Shown: positions 5,419 through 5,816 of the stretch, piece after piece
Position numbering within the stretch: position 1 is the first letter of the stretch
How the letters are laid out: each line of letters begins with the position of its first letter
Source of the DNA: JAGWBG01 sp034421095
Lineage (GTDB): Bacteria; Chloroflexota; Dehalococcoidia; Lucifugimonadales; JAGWBF01
DNA: 5,816 nt
Assembly: GCA_034421095.1 (NCBI GenBank)
Contig: DAOUKR010000029.1
Coordinates: forward strand, 1 to 5,816
Direction: 5' to 3'
Position numbers and translations under genes: made by a program
Notes under the pieces: generated by a model
Seen by the model: only the letters and a program-made list of their open reading frames with translations
The model's database searches: none
Told to the model about the DNA's origin: nothing

Positions 5419-5816
5419 CTGATAGAGAGTTTGATCTTGGCTCAGGGTGAACGCTGGCGGCGCGCCTAATGCATGCAAGTCGAGCGAGCTAACCTCGATT
5501 CGTCGGGGTTGGAAAGCGGCAGACGGCTGAGTAACGCGTGAGTAACCTGTCCTTTGGTGGGGTAAAACCCCGAGAAATCGAGGCTAATACCGCATAAGGT
5601 CCTCCTGCCATGGCAGGAGGAAGAAAGCCTTCTTGCAAGGGGGCGCCAGAGGAGAGGCTCGCGTCCTATCAGGTAGTTGGTGGGGTAATGGCCTACCAAG
5701 CCTATGACGGGTAGCTGGTCTGAGAGGATGGCCAGCCAGAGGGGGACTGAGACACGGCCCCCACTCCTACGGGAGGCAGCAGCAGGGAATCTTGGGCAAT
5801 GGGCGAAAGCCTGACC
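5419..5816 (+). rRNA. rrs: 16S ribosomal RNA, 5' part (cut by window edge)
   Basis: The 27F-region sequence AGAGTTTGATC begins at 5426, which is E. coli position 8, so the mature 5' end should be near 5419. Other conserved blocks follow in order: GAACGCTGGCGGC, ATGCATGCAAGTCGA, GTAACGCGTGAGTAACC, ACTGAGACACGG and ACTCCTACGGGAGGCAGCAG (E. coli 338-357). The window stops at about E. coli position 393. V1 folds as AACCTCG with CGGGGTT, and a perfect 20-bp palindrome at 5601-5620 forms a V2 helix with a CATG loop, so the gene looks intact so far. The end, GGCAATGGGCGAAAGCCTGACC region, is Chloroflexota-like from memory. The exact 5' end depends on processing that the sequence does not show. Confidence 0.97.

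Noticed and set aside
5601..5620. Perfect 20-bp palindrome as an operator or mobile-element end
   Set aside because: It lies in V2 of the 16S gene and is explained by a normal rRNA helix with a CATG loop.
1..5816. CRISPR array, tRNA, insertion sequence, toxin-antitoxin or phage genes
   Set aside because: I saw no regularly spaced direct repeats, cloverleaf, transposase-like protein or terminal repeats with target duplications in the window.

Overview
The window reads as a stretch of bacterial chromosome (moderately high GC, Shine-Dalgarno-led genes) from an uncultured-looking member of the Chloroflexota, most likely near Dehalococcoidia. That placement rests on the first ~398 nt of a 16S rRNA gene at the right edge. 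Its V3-proximal stretch (CAGCAG, then GGGAATCTTGGGCAATGGGCGAAAGCCTGACC-like sequence) resembles Chloroflexota as I remember them. I could not run a database search, so phylum is moderate confidence and class is low.

Layout, left to right. (1) 1-174: a non-coding leader with nested GC-rich palindromes, ending in a strong AAGGAGG ribosome binding site. (2) 175-1026 (+): a metallo-beta-lactamase-fold hydrolase with a complete zinc-binding motif set. (3) 1019-3355 (-): a large lipoprotein overlapping the previous gene tail-to-tail by 8 bp. It has a Pro/Ser/Thr-rich linker and a putative HExxH-x19-E metallopeptidase centre. (4) 3418-3816 (-): a small JAMM/M67 metalloprotease with a TTG start behind a perfect SD, upstream of the lipoprotein and probably in the same operon. 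(5) 3817-3946: a divergent intergenic region with a TATAAT box inside an inverted repeat. (6) 3947-5278 (+): a peptidase-MA-type gluzincin, exported and anchored by a C-terminal membrane helix. (7) 5279-5418: an rRNA promoter (TTGACA-17-TATGAT) and a short leader with a boxB-like hairpin and boxA. (8) 5419-5816 (+): the 5' part of the 16S rRNA gene, cut by the window edge.

No mobile element, CRISPR array, tRNA or phage gene is visible. All four protein genes encode apparent zinc-dependent hydrolases. Two are predicted to sit on the outer face of the membrane by opposite means (N-terminal lipid versus C-terminal helix) while sharing the same HExxH-x19-E spacing. The JAMM protein and MBL hydrolase look cytoplasmic. 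Nothing in the sequence proves that the four act in one pathway. The most distinctive regulatory structures are the palindromic, possibly bidirectional and leaderless promoter at 3919-3959 and the compact rRNA antitermination leader at 5360-5393.
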